From Ischnura elegans (taxonomy: Eukaryota > Arthropoda > Insecta > Odonata > Coenagrionidae): a stretch of 64,000 nucleotides of DNA. This document shows, piece by piece, positions 10,830 through 22,570 of the stretch. The stretch covers positions 139,438,198-139,502,197 of the forward strand of contig NC_060246.1 of the NCBI RefSeq assembly GCF_921293095.1. The letters run 5' to 3'. The notes under the pieces are model-generated. The model was not told where the DNA came from and did no database searches. It saw only the letters and a program-made list of their open reading frames with translations. A program made the position numbers and the translations under genes. How positions within the stretch are numbered: the first letter of the stretch is position 1; each line of letters opens with the position of its first letter.

Positions 10830-12171
10830 AACCTTTTCCATGAGGGGATTCGAAGTGAAGCTAGGTTGTTGTTGCCTGGTGGAAGAAATGGAGGCACGAC
10901 CCACCAACCTTTTGGTGGTTCAAGTTTACATGCCCACTATTAATCATAAGGAGGAAGAAGTGGATGAGGTGTATGAACAGCTCGAGGAAATAATTAGAGA
11001 AACTCTGGTTAAGAAAAATCCAGTAGTTGATGGGGGACTGGAACGCCTCAGTTGGGGAATTGACACGAAATAGAAGATTTTGGACTAGGAATGCGAAACG
11101 ATAGGGGAGAGAAAGCACAGAATTTTGCCGGAGAAACAAATTAGTCATCAAGAACATGTGGATCAATCATAATAAAGGGCGAAGGTACACTTGGAAAAGT
11201 CCAGGGAATATGGGGAGATATCAGATAGATTGCATCATGGTAAGACAGAGGTTTGGGAATAATGTGAAAAACTCTTGCCATGAAACCCTAGGTTAAATTA
11301 CCAAGTTCATGAAGTTGACAGAACGGCTAATCTTATAGTGTGTGGAGTCATATGTTGCTCTGGCATGTCTACATTTTTTGAATTTATCATAAAACAAAAA
11401 ATAATTTAGAATTCAGAATCAATTTTTTTTAAATGACGTATTGCTTGTTACTTTAGCATGCACACAAGTCCAGATATAAAATTGCTAAGTACAGTGGCAC
11501 ATCATGCCGACAGTAGTGCTCATGAATCGCAGCGTAAGATTCAAAAGACTTATAAAAATTAGGAAGGCAAGGAAATAGAATGTTGAAGCTCTGAAGGAGA
11601 CTCTTGAGGAGAGAATATCAGGAACTGGTGGAAAACAGTATCCGGGAGAGTGAAAATACACAGAACATTGAGGAAGGGTGGGATAATATTAAAACGGGAT
11701 TAGTCAGAGCAGCTGAGAAGTCAATTGGCTATGTCAATAGTAGAAGGAAAAAGCGGTGGATTACTCTGGCAATGGTAAAAGAAATGGAGGAGAAAAGGAA
11801 GTGGAAGAACGTAGACATAGGTCAGGGTAAAAGAATGTATAGGGAAATAAAAAAATCGATGGTTTGGTTTCATGTTAAAATAAAGAGAATATTTCTTACA
11901 GTAATGGTAGTGTTTTGTTATTAACAATTATGACAAGATCGTTTGCCTTGTGTCCCCCATGGACCTGGAAAAAGTCTTGGATCCGTGCCCTCGGTAGAAT
12001 GATAAGTAAACGAGGGAGAGGAAGGAAAAGAATGGGATTTTTTAGATAGGATGAAAAGGAGTAGGCGTTATTGTAAATTGAAGAGGGACGTGCTTGAAGG
12101 AAGGGTAGACTCCCAAAATGCCTAAGTACTCCATGGAATCCTACTATCGGTTGAATGCTATAATAATAATT
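10830..12171 (+). pseudogene. RTE-like LINE relic (endonuclease plus scraps of RT)
   Basis: Translated pieces in shifting frames match the endonuclease type found in RTE-clade LINEs. They include VQVYMPT, an acidic EEVDEVYEQLEEII helix near 10960, RRYTWKSPGN near 11190 and an RYQIDCIM block near 11225. After an unrelated or deleted stretch at about 11310-11480, the linker helix (YQELVENSIRE, 11610) and VKEMEEKRKWKN (11775) follow. A final piece with TWKKSWIR near 11970 resembles the distal RT. Stops and frameshifts are numerous. The copy ends near 12171 in a short TAATAATAAT-like tail. Confidence 0.65.
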
Positions 12172-13194
12172 TAAGTACTACAGCCGTGGTTAAGGTTTTT
12201 TTTCCCTTAGTGGAAGTTTATTTTGGGTTAATGGTTAGTTAAAACGAAGTGTTGTAATAAAGAGTGGTTTTTGTTTCGGTATAAAAAGTTGGAGCTTGTT
12301 CTGTTGTTCGCTCGCTTCGTCCTCTTGAGTCTTCGGGATTGTTGATGTTATTTTTGATGAAATATCCTCTATACTGCTGCTTTCATCATTCTCTCCCTTC
12401 GAACATACTTGAGATTCCGCCATGAGAAGACGTACTAATTGCCAACGTAACCATTTTTTATAGTAACTATGGTGGGATTACATAGACTATTGAAATTGCG
12501 TCCTTCTTTAGGAATTAAAATACAAGATCATGTATACGAATCATCATGTTTTTTACAATCGGATCATGTTCACTATATTTAAAAAAATGCTGTACAGTTC
12601 GACAAAACCTGTGAGGGTGGTAATGCCTTGCCGAGGTCAACGGTTGGGAGCAGGCTTTGCGAACTGCCATGTTAAGAGGAGGTACCAAGGCCCCAAGGTG
12701 ATAGAAGTACCACCCAAAGATTATATACTCTAGAAAGATGTGTATGTACGTGTTAAAAATGACGTAGCAAGTTTTGGCCGCCTACTGTAGCGCCATCCTA
12801 CTTTTGCAGCGGCCAAAAAAGTAACTTCGGCTATGCTAGAGCGCTAAATTCAAATTGAATAGCCTTTTTCCCCGCCCCCCTTTCCTAAGGATTACCAATA
12901 TTACTATTTATTAACAACTCGGGCCAATGACCCGTTATCATAGTTGATATCCATTACGGTTCGCTAGGGTGAAAACACTAAAAAAAAAAATGAGTAATAC
13001 AAAGCACATTTATTAAGATTTCTTGCATTTTACATTGTGATCACACTGCAGTAGCCTTTGACACAGAACAATAAAATGATACAAAACAATTATACAAAAA
13101 GATGGGATTATATCCACAAATGTGAAGTAACAATCAAATGTGCAACAGAAAAGTTTGAGAACTGCACCTCAACATTAATAATGAAATGAATCCC
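12172..13194. other. No firm gene; one isolated 62-codon ORF on the minus strand
   Basis: A minus-strand frame at 12235-12423 encodes a hydrophilic, acidic 62-aa peptide (MAESQVCSKGENDESS...). It has a fair start context (TCTCATGG) and an AATAAA about 20 nt past its stop. I recognise no domain and would not call it a gene on this alone. The rest of the stretch is AT-rich, with a GC-richer patch at 12750-12900. Confidence 0.3.
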
Positions 13195-14852
13195 TAAGGG
13201 TGCTATTCGTAGACGGCACTTTAAGCTAAAGTATACATTAGCTGGGCTAAAGTCTACTTTAGCCAGGCTAAAGTCTGCTTTCTCTGTTTCATAAACACCA
13301 CTTTAGAAGAAAAATGGCAGAATTGTCACTTTACCGTAAAGTGCCCAACCGGAGCTCACTTAGGGTAAAGTGTTCTTTACGGATGAATAAATATGGCTGC
13401 TTTTGAAGTTGAAATATGAAGATATTTGGGTTACGGAAATTAATAGGAATTAATTCTTTGGTGAGACTCAGCAGAAGACAGGCATATTTCAAGAAATAAC
13501 CAGACACGTAATGTGTCTCTCTTTCCGGAAAATATATCGAGTCAGTATTGCTGGAGATGACCCATTACTTCTGCAGTTGAACTCTATTAGTTGTTATACT
13601 ACCTAGGACATTTTTACGATTATGTGATAATTACAGCACAGTAAGTGGTTGAATAGGTTGGCATAATTTGTGTTGATTTTTAAAACAAGCTAATTATGTT
13701 CTTAGGTTATGCATGTGTTTATATTCTAGAATTTCCCCCCTAGAAATGATAGCAAATTTCTGTTTATATTGGAGCCAATGGTCCTCTTAAGCAGACTTGA
13801 TTTTCATATCGTTTGGCAAACCAAATGCTATTTTCTAAACATTTCATTGTATTTAAGCGTTTTCATTCCATAATTGCTTTATGTACTCTTTCCACATGCC
13901 TCCATATTATGTTAACATTTTCTTGTTTCTGTCATTTTGAAACTAGAGAGTTTTTGTTTCGTTTTTCGATTAGTCATTTGAATGTTTACAATGATGAAAT
14001 AGTATCTTGCCATGAAAGGCAGCAATAAATAAGTAAAACATACTTTCCTTCATAGTCATATTATCTGCAGCTAAGCAATATTTTATCGAGGATGTATATA
14101 CATACAGCCGCATACATCAACATCCCAAGAATTAAAATACTGGTAAGAACAAAAAAATTCAATAAACACCAATACCTACTTCAAAATATGCGTCCACCTG
14201 AGACAACCACTGATTGGAAAATCTTCAAATTGATTACTACAGTTTCAAGTTAACGTGAGAGAATTTCAATATTTCACCCACCTTCAATGAACTTATACCA
14301 TCAAACTTCGACTAACATGTAGTCCAAACAACCGTGTGCAGTTAATCAGGCAAGATTATCATAAAATGATGTGAAAATATCAGCATTTGTATCTTTACTT
14401 TGCTGAAAACATCGAAGTGCATTTCCAATGCAGGAAGCTAATTAAAAGTGAGCTTTTATTCACCTAACTCAGTCATTATCATACAAAAAAGTTAGTGGGG
14501 AAAAGCTTCGGACAACGCAGTATTAATTTACATCTGCACACAAAATGAGAGAACGAGAAAATGTAGCTTAATAAAATCTTTGCACAATACAACATGGAAA
14601 CCTAGTCCCCAAAAACCTGTAAACAACTTAGCAATTCATATCCTGAGTCAATTTTTTGTTAACCTTTATGAAGCGTTCATTGCCAACACTCAAAATTTCA
14701 ATGCCTGATCGAGACTTAAGCAGCTACAGTTCCACTTTATAAAGTGAGATCCTGGGGATGCCTTTGAAGTGAACTTTAGCTAAACTCTCACTTTACCGTA
14801 AAGAGACTTTGTAAAGTGAGGAATTTTAGTGTCTCTATGAATCGCACCCTTA
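13195..14852. mobile_element. Non-autonomous TIR element with TAAAG/CTTTA subterminal repeats
   Basis: The left end reads TAAGGGTGCTATTCGTAGA. The right end, reverse-complemented, reads TAAGGGTGCGATTCATAGA: 17 of 19 match. Within about 200 bp of each end, ACTTTA/TAAAGT motifs recur many times in both orientations, including ACTTTACCGTAAAG at both ends (near 13330 and 14795). Such subterminal arrays are usual transposase-binding regions. The interior has no meaningful ORF. Neither the target duplication nor the superfamily could be fixed, because the ends themselves are palindromic around the junction. Confidence 0.75.
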
Positions 14853-16970
14853 AATGCTTTTTTACCCCAAAAACACTTTGTATGGCACTGCATAACATAA
14901 TAAATAAAAATGTAAATGAAATACAAAGATTTCTTAAAAATCTAATGGCACAATTAAGTGGTCATGATTCCAATTGGTTACGCATCATTGTAATTCCAAA
15001 TACATACAGCTACACCATTGATATAAAAACACTGACTATAAGATGGCCTGTAGGCAAAGATAAGGAATACCTTAGATGTACACCATGGCAATGTCAAAAA
15101 TTTTACTTTTGCATATTTTCCTATCAAGGTTATTAATTTGGTTAAGAGCAAAGCTTCATTTCCATGTCCATTGCCGCAGGAGAAATCTGCAGGTTGAACC
15201 ACTTCAGCAACTTCAGTTTCAAGATACTGTCAGAGCAAACAAAAAATATATAAAAATATGTCACCCAATAAAAAGCAGGTACTCATAAAGATGAATGCGA
15301 AAGTACATTAGCAATCCCATCAAGTTGATTACATACCTCTAAGCTCCATGCCTTGGAATGTTAGAAATCCAATGGAATTTTTCAATATTCAATCCCATTC
15401 ATCAGTTTAACTGCTCCATTATCCTGATCTAAGGTTTCACATTGTACTTGGGTGATGAATGACATCAATTCAGATACTGTCAAGGTAAAAAAAAAGATAA
15501 ATGACAATATGTTACCTGGTAAAAGAGAGATGGCCATAGATATGAATATCAAAGTACATAGTCAATTCCATCAAGTTCAACACGAGCCATTCCATATCAA
15601 TGCAAAATAAAGTGTTTACCTCACCATTTTAGATTTTGTGGAAATTTGTTACGATGATTGCAAGTGCTGGAGCAATAATTACCAAATTTTCAATTTTTTA
15701 TCTGAAGCAGTTACAGAAATATGGCTAAGTAATATTTTCATAAACTGACAAAAAAGGGAGAACAAATATTTTTCATCACTCTTTGTGCTGTCTTAATTGA
15801 GCTGCAGAGATGGGAAAGGTGTCATATACCAACATTTTGTACACTATTTCCAGTGAGATACAAGTATTAGATAGAAAGTTTTGCAGAAGGGTTATGCAAC
15901 ATTCTTTCAAGTTCTCTGCTGTATTTATCCATATGAAGATGGCATGTATAGCAGGCATTCCAGTCTGCTTCTTCAGGCTGGAAGTCAAGGTTCAAATGAA
16001 AAAAAATGTCAACTGAATTAAAAAATCAGCTTGAGTTGACATAAATAAAATGGACAAGTGCCTATTCAGAAACACCTAAAGTGGGGGAACTTGAAAATTT
16101 GGAGAGTGAGATGTTTCAAATTTGATGACTCTTGACATTTAAAGAATATTCTTTTGACAGGTGGAACATATAAATTAAGTCATAACTTAGGAGTTTGAGA
16201 CATAATGCAAAAGAACCTCTGATGATAAAATAGATGCACATGACTAAGGGCCTATCTGAGGCTTTCTGAGTCCGTACTTCACAAGACTTAATCTACAACC
16301 AGATAATGAACGACTATCTTGTTTCTCTGTTGGTGAGACTTTTTCCTTACATTTTTATTGAAGATAAAATTAAGTACCACATGGCTAAGCTATTACATTA
16401 TGTCATGATGATGATCAAATCTGTTGAGTGATTCATTTATTAGCTTAATTATTAGCTGGACTGAGTGGCCACACCCCACTTGTGAATATTCAACTCAACA
16501 AATCATAAAATGAATGAGTGACAATGCCAAGCAAAATGTGGCATAGAAAATAACTTAAGTAATAACAAGCAATGCAGTGTAAAATAGCATTTCAACTGAT
16601 CACCAATTGATTGAAACATACGTACATAATTCTGAATATTGCCCTTGAGAAACTGTTACACCTAAAACTTTGCAAGACTCCCTTGAAGTAAATTTAAATT
16701 TAACATGTTCCACTCTGACTGTAAAATTCAGTTCATTACTGTAACCTTACTCAGACTAGATCATTTAATGTGATCTGTAAAACTGGAATTAGCATAAAAT
16801 AACCTGCAACATGGCCTCCATTAGGCAACCAGCTCTCTAGCTCCATTAGGACTGCCACAAGTATAGCTGAAACAACACCATTAATGTATGAGCCAGTTTT
16901 TCCAAACATAAGAATTCTAATTCCATAAAGAAACTTATATCAATTTTAAAATTTGGTAGATATTTAGTAT
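14853..16970. other. AT-rich stretch with weak repeats, no gene recognised
   Basis: A phrase around CAGATACTGTCA recurs about 248 bp apart (15221 and 15471) together with degenerate neighbours (AAAGTACAT, CCATCAAGTT). This hints at a decayed tandem duplication. Small open frames (for example 14816-15136 and 15776-15988) show no known domain. Confidence 0.45.
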
Positions 16971-16974
16971 CAGA

Positions 16975-17765
16975 ACCAGCTATGGGTGTACCACTTTTGA
17001 ACAATATTAAAATTACGATTTTTCAACAGTAAAGGGCACCCAACAGTTCAGAACCTCAATCATACAAATCCAATGTCTCACGATAGAAGAGGATAATGAA
17101 TGAAACCATTGACTACACAGCGAAGAAAAAAAGTTCTACTAGAGAAAGACTCCAGTTCAGATCAAAGGGGATGTAATCGTAAAATTAAATTTCAAAGATC
17201 ATTACCTATTCCATTGCGTTGAAATTTATCCAAAAATCACACCCCAACATGATAGAAATCCAAGAGCATTTTACAACAGATCTTGCCAATATTCACTTAA
17301 CCATGTCCAGCATACAAAGCCAATGTCCCATGCTATACGCGACTGATGAATTATAGCATAAATTTCACTGTGAAGAAAAAAAATAAGATAGGTTCCCATT
17401 CGAAGAGGTCATATTCATAGAATGTAATTAGAGTTCTTACCTATTTCATTGAGTTGATCTTTATCCAACATTCACACCTCAACGTGATAGAAATTGAAGA
17501 GCTTTTTTTCAATAGAATACGCCAATTTTCACTTGACAAAATACACCATACACATCCAATGTCTCATGCTATATGTGATTGATGAATAATAGCATATATT
17601 ACACTATGAAGAAAAAAAGCAAAAGGGGATAAGGTGCACAATCAAAGAGGTTCTAGTCATAGAATTTAATTAAAATAATTACCTATTCCATAGAGTTGAC
17701 CACGTCCAACATTCACACCTCAACATGATAGAAATTCAATTCAAGGGCACATCCTTCCTTACTCA
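16975..17765. repeat. Degenerate tandem repeat, unit about 237 bp, about 3.3 copies
   Basis: The phrase ACCTATTCCATTGCGTTGA and its variants start at 17206, 17441 and 17681. Each is preceded by CAATGTCTCA, GATGAAT, a GAAGAAAAAAA block and TCAAAGAGG, and followed by ACCTCAACATGATAGAAAT. Spacing is 235 and 240 bp. The first copy is partial and starts near 16975. No coding frame persists through the units. Confidence 0.8.
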
Positions 17766-18639
17766 AATATCGAACATCCATAATTATTTCCACTTATTTT
17801 CATGTTTTAATTGTCCAGATAACGAGATAACTGAGTAATACTGGTAATACCTCGAGCAAAACGAATGTTTCTGTCAACAAAAACATAGGCAGGTAAAGCA
17901 ACTGCACAATGTTTGCATAGTACAGTGGCGTAGGTTACTTTTGCACAATATGCATTAATCCGTATAAAATATCGTTCATATGTATCCGCAGATAACATTA
18001 CACAATATTAAAATATGTTTCTTCCGCTGCACTGCTCTTTATTTTGCCAATGAAAAGTAATTCACACTAAAAGGATTATGTTGGTAATAGCATGAAGGAT
18101 ATCGAATAGGATGCTGAACTTGATGAATTTTCACTAGCGCCCCAGGTCTTCACGCGGTGTCTTATCCACAACATTAGGTAAGCCGGCGGCCTATACTTCT
18201 TTCACGGCCTTGGTACCACCACTCCTTTACCACCTTGCCAAGGCCCTTGGGAGGTACCTTGCCTCCCCTACCCACCCCCGCTTTTTCCTTACTCGACGTA
18301 GTACAGTGATATTTATAGATGGCAGCCCGAAAAAAGTGTACTTGACTGCCGATAGATGGCAGCACTGACAATTAGCGGCAAAACTGGGTATTCAAATATG
18401 TCATCCAGTATACACAGTGATGTTAATACTCGCATTTCCTGAAAAACAAAACTTTTTGTTTCTTTTAAATAAAAAACAATGGTAATTAAACATTAAGTCA
18501 TGTTTATTGATAAAAAACAGTAATACATTTATAAAACAAGGCAACATTAACATTTGAAAAAGATCACTGAAAAACAATAGATCACCACTTCAATGCCTTA
18601 CGTTCGAAACAATTTTATAAAGCACGAAAAAATACTAAG
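17766..18639. other. No gene recognised
   Basis: The stretch holds two short minus-strand ORFs without a known domain (17807-17998 and 18174-18371). A phrase of the form GATAGATGGCAGCAC occurs twice near 18320 and 18352. Confidence 0.45.
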
Positions 18640-19650
18640 GCATTTAAATAACCTCACATTCAGGGATAAGGAAAGAAATATTGCTAACTCGAACACATTG
18701 AGCAAAAGACAGTTGTGAATGCAATGCATTAATAGGTGCATGAGCAATGAATAGCAATGTGACAACTTGCTTATCAAATGCATATGAAGCCAATGGCAGT
18801 ACAACCCAGCATAACCAAGCAAGACAATTAAACCAACACGCAGTTAGAGGCAATCAACACAATCAGCAAAGGACAGTTGTGAACGCAATGCATTAATAGG
18901 AACGTGAGCACTGAATAGTTATCAGATAACTAGCCACAACACTTGCATATGAAGCAAAAGGCAGTACACCACAGCATAACCATGCAAGACAATTAAACCA
19001 ACAGGCAGTCAGAGGCACTTAAACACAATCAGCAAAGGACAGTTGTGAACGCAATGTATTAATATAGGAACGTGAGCACCGAATAGCATTCAGACAACTT
19101 GCTTATCACATGCATATGAAGCAAATGGCAGCACACCCCAGCATAACCATACAAGAAAATTAAACCAACTGACAGTCAGGGGCACTTCAGCACAATCAGC
19201 AAAGGACAGTTGTGAACGCAATGCATTAATAGGAACGTAAGCACTGAATACTTATCAGATAACTCGCCGCAACACTTGCATATGAAGCCAATGGCAGTAC
19301 AACCCAGCATAACCAAGCAAGAAAATTAAACCAACACGCAGTTAGAGGCAATCAACACTATCAGCAAAGGACAGTTGTGAATGCAATGCATTAAAATAGG
19401 AACATGAGCACTGAATAGCAATCAGATAACTACCTTTAACACTAACATACGAAGCAAAAGGCAGTACACCACAGCATAACCATGCAAGACAATTAAACCA
19501 ACAGTCGGAGGCACTTCAACACAACACAAACACTTCAGCAAAAGACAGTTGTGAATCCAATGCATTAACAGGCGCGTGAGCACTGAATATAAATCAGAGA
19601 ACTGGCTTTAACACTGACATACGAAGCAGAAGGCAGTACACCACCTCCCA
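18640..19650. repeat. Satellite-like tandem array, unit about 165 bp, about six copies
   Basis: The phrase AGCAAAGGACAGTTGTGAA or a one-base variant starts at 18701, 18864, 19031, 19198, 19362 and 19537. Spacings are 163, 167, 167, 164 and 175 bp. Each unit also carries GCAATGCATTAATAGG, GCATATGAAGC and AATTAAACCAAC. Copies differ by scattered substitutions and small indels. The array ends about 130 bp before a CACGTG cluster and about 0.7 kb before the first exon of the shugoshin-like gene. Minus-strand ORFs within it are by-products of the repeat. Confidence 0.92.
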
Positions 19651-19778
19651 TCCGAAATATGGGCACCACACTCCAAAACACTACGGTAGTGCTTCATTTT
19701 CACTTTATAAAAATAAAGCCTTATCACACGGATCACGAGAGCTCCTAACTTGCCAAGAGAACAGATTCAAAACGTGGT

Positions 19779-19818
19779 CACGTGGTTATAACGGCGCTGG
19801 GACCACGTGGACCACGTG
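19779..19818. promoter_or_regulatory. Cluster of three palindromic CACGTG E-boxes
   Basis: CACGTG occurs at 19779-19784, 19804-19809 and 19813-19818, the last two 9 bp apart. CACGTG is the core site of Myc/Max, USF and clock-type bHLH factors. The cluster lies about 500 bp upstream of the predicted start codon of the shugoshin-like gene, so a promoter-proximal role is plausible but inferred. Confidence 0.5.
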
Positions 19819-20320
19819 AGTTCCACGAAAACCCTCCCCTACTTCCCCCTCCCTCTCTCACCTCCCCTACAACTTCAATACTTCTCTCAGATGGCGTGAG
19901 AGTGCAAGTTACCCCAGAGTCCTCTAGATTGCTCTCTCAACACTACTCTCTCAGTAGTTATTATATGGCAATATAGAGGACTCTGAGTTACCCGGAAGCC
20001 CCGTAAGAGATCGCACTGGTTGGTTGGGAGCGTTGAAAGCTGAAAGCGTGAAAGCTGTGAGAACAGTTGAAGGTAGTGGGAGTAGTTAAGTTGAATGTAG
20101 AGGGAAAATATGTAAAATTATACATACTTGCTTAATATTTACAGACATAATGAGAAATGAATTTGACTGCAGTGATTTAAACAATGATCATTCGCTATTT
20201 GTTCTCGTTCAGCAAATTGTGTAGGGATATGTGCAGTGTGTCATCGAAGTATTGCTGGAGATATCTCTGAATCTCTCTGACGATCTTACTTTGTGTTATA
20301 TACGATTAGTTACCTTTAAA

Positions 20321-20456
20321 ATGGTCGAGGAAAAAAATTCTACTTCAAAGACATTCAGCAGACGCCATGGAGTCAAGAAAATATTTTCAGTGCCTGTTGG
20401 CAAGCTTAGAAGAAACCTTGTCAGTCCGGGACGAAATGGCTCTAGATCAAAGAGTG
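20321..20456 (+). CDS. Shugoshin-like protein, exon 1 (basic N terminus)
   Basis: The exon encodes about 45 residues starting MVEEKN and ends in phase 1 at AGAGTG, before a GTATGA donor. It is strongly basic (SRRHGVKK, GKLRRN, GRNGSRSK), as expected for the segment before the shugoshin coiled coil. The ATG at 20321 has a good context (AAAATGG). An in-frame ATG at 20231 would add 30 residues, but has a poorer context and adds a hydrophobic leader unlike the family. The sequence at about 19990-20320 is the likely 5' UTR. The true transcription start is not visible. Confidence 0.6.
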
Positions 20457-20658
20457 GTATGATAGAAATAAACCTTAGTATTGTTATGATTTTTTATTTT
20501 GTTTGAATCATTATTTTGTATCAGGGAAATGATTAAGTTAGCCTCATCGGATTCAATGATGAATTAAGCGTTCGCCGTCATTTCATTCATCGTTACAGCC
20601 TAGTTGTTGTAAATAATTCTCTCTGTAAATGTTTATATTTTGTTTCAACAAATTACAG

Positions 20659-20852
20659 GTAGTCAGAATACATCTCATCGTAAATTATTGCTGAGAAACA
20701 ACCGTGATCTAGCCCGTGCATTGAGCTGCGAGAAAGAAAGGTTTAGAGCAGTGGTAACCGAGAACGTGAACTTAAACGCTCGACTTCATGATACTCGACT
20801 TTCGGTGCATGGGTTGGAGAAGCAGTTATGTGAAAGTAGGGAGTCATTGAAA
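20659..20852 (+). CDS. Shugoshin-like protein, exon 2 (N-terminal coiled coil)
   Basis: The exon follows a TTACAG acceptor, starts by completing a Gly codon and ends in phase 0 before GTGAGT. It encodes about 65 residues of amphipathic helix containing LLRNNRDLARALSCEKERF, then a Glu-Asn-rich heptad pattern and LEKQLCESRESL. The spacing of NN, LA-AL and EKERF matches the recalled consensus of the shugoshin N-terminal domain (NNxxLAxALxxEK), which dimerises and docks PP2A-B56 in studied family members. This exon is the main reason for the gene call. A generic coiled-coil protein remains possible. Confidence 0.68.
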
Positions 20853-21115
20853 GTGAGTATTTTGTTTAATTTTTAGTGTAGAAGAATAGCGTAACTGCGA
20901 TTTTTTTCAAACCTTTCGAAGCAGTTAAGTTATGGAGGTTACCTGTTGATAAGTGTTGTTTCTTTGATTTCTCGTATTTATCTATAGCTATATCTAGGGG
21001 GGAAATTCTTTTATGTTACTTTAAAATTACTACTATCATGGAATTAAATTTCTCTTGTGAAATTTGCTTGGGAATACATTCATTTTTACTTGCTCAATAT
21101 CAAATATTTCCTTAG

Positions 21116-21224
21116 TTGTTTCAGAGAGGTGTGATGGATCATTTAAGAGATGCAGTGAAGCATTCTGTGTCTCTTACAGAGTCTCTTCAGCTAGCTATGG
21201 GATTATGCTATGAGGAACCAAAAG
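21116..21224 (+). CDS. Shugoshin-like protein, exon 3
   Basis: The exon encodes about 36 residues including VMDHLRDAVKHSVSLTESLQ, a helix continuing the N-terminal region, and ends GLCYEEPK in phase 1 before GTAAAC. The acceptor is CTTAG at 21115. A competing TTTCAG at 21123-21125 would drop three codons in the same phase, so both are compatible. The exon is 263 nt from exon 2, and no stop interrupts the joined frame. Confidence 0.6.
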
Positions 21225-22059
21225 GTAAACGAACATTTTATAAACTCTTGAGGACTTCTTTGGCTAATGTCTTTGGTTTTCATATTTTGTTAATTGTTAA
21301 GCTCTTTCCTCTTATTTTTTGGCTGGTGCATACTTATTCCCGTGACAAATTCTGTGCAGAAATTCGTAATTAGTCCCGTAATCCATTTTAGAGTTAAATT
21401 TGCTGAGACAATTAATGCATGAATTTTCTTGTTCTCATATGGAAATGATTGGCAAAGTAGTGGTGGTGAGTTGGCAATGGATGGCTTGGGAAAGTCAGCA
21501 ATGTGCTATAACCATTCGCTGAAACAATAGAATGTGACCTGCACAAATTTAGCTATTAATTATTTTAGCATATTGTGCAGCAAGAGAGTTAAATGAGTAA
21601 TGAGTATCTCTCACATTTAGTAAACTTTTTAATTCATGAATACACATATCTTGTGGAAGTATTATTAATATTATACCTTGTGGTATTTTGGTGTCATGTA
21701 GCCAAGGTGATTTGGTCATGCAACTTACAGGTAGTGAAAAGTTTGCCAACTTTTGATGTTGAAATAGTAGAAATTAAATTGGTTGTCTCCAGCCTCATCT
21801 TGGCATCCCTAAATACCAATGAAATGGTGTCTTGCATTTTGGTAGCCTAGGAAACCAATCATTTTTGACCACCTGACAATTTTAGTTTTACTTGATGTCT
21901 TAAACATATTGTAAAATCATGCTTTATGAAAAGCGACGTCATTTTAAGATGAGATTTTGCATCAAATATATTGTCTTACATGATGTTTTTGCACTTTCTC
22001 TATGATTGCTTTTACTTCCTGTTCTTCTTCTCTATTCTCCAGCTTTCACCCTCATTCAG

Positions 22060-22080
22060 GGCACTTAGCATCAAGTAAAG
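22060..22080 (+). CDS. Candidate 21-nt micro-exon of the shugoshin-like gene
   Basis: ATTCAG precedes and GTAAAA follows a 21-nt segment that preserves phase 1 on both sides and encodes GHLASSK when joined. Exons 3 and 4 also join in frame without it, so it could be an optional cassette or a chance occurrence. Confidence 0.3.
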
Positions 22081-22245
22081 GTAAAATTTTTAAATATGTG
22101 ACTTATGCCAATATTCATCCCATAGTTTGTGGGAATAGGATCGTTAACTACATAATGAATTAGCACCTTTGCGGCAGTTTCTAAGGTTTTTCTAAGCAGG
22201 TTGCAGGTTTTTCTAAGCAGTATCAATTGTGCATACTTGTATTAG

Positions 22246-22521
22246 GTCTTCATCACCTAAGGAATACAGCATCCAGTCCTTGCATGCCTACATCTTCACA
22301 TCAGCCTCTGAAGCTCAGAGTTAATCCAATGGTTGCTGGGCTTACCATCAGGCATCCTACTATAAGTTTAAGGCGTGTTGTGATGAACAGAGATGATAGA
22401 GTGGCTGATGGAAATACACTCAGTGAAAATGTAGCCAATGACAATGTAGCTGATGATGATGTAGCTGATGACGATGCAGCTGATGAGAATGTAGCTCCAA
22501 GTGAAGAAGAGAGTGCAGAAA
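22246..22521 (+). CDS. Shugoshin-like protein, exon 4 (acidic repeat)
   Basis: The exon begins after ATTAG and ends in phase 1 before GTGAGT, giving about 92 residues. The first half is basic/polar (SHQPLKLRVNP, ISLRRVVMNRD). The second half is an acidic run built from five-residue repeats of the type VADDD (VAND, VADDD, VADDD, AADEN), ending EEESAE. At DNA level the repeat is a 15-bp unit around GATGATGATGTAGCT. Length variation between alleles would be expected. The exon sits just upstream of a 315-bp tandem array in the next intron. Confidence 0.6.
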
Positions 22522-22570
22522 GTGAGTTGTAATTTTTGCATACCATATTTTGTTATTAACAATTTTAATG

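Noticed and set aside
12235..12423. A 62-codon acidic ORF on the minus strand with a fair start and a nearby AATAAA
   Set aside because: No domain, no splice context and no neighbouring exon; too short to call a gene on composition alone.
18598..18853. Minus-strand ORFs with hydrophobic His/Leu-rich translations
   Set aside because: They lie inside the 165-bp array and reflect the repeat, not a protein.
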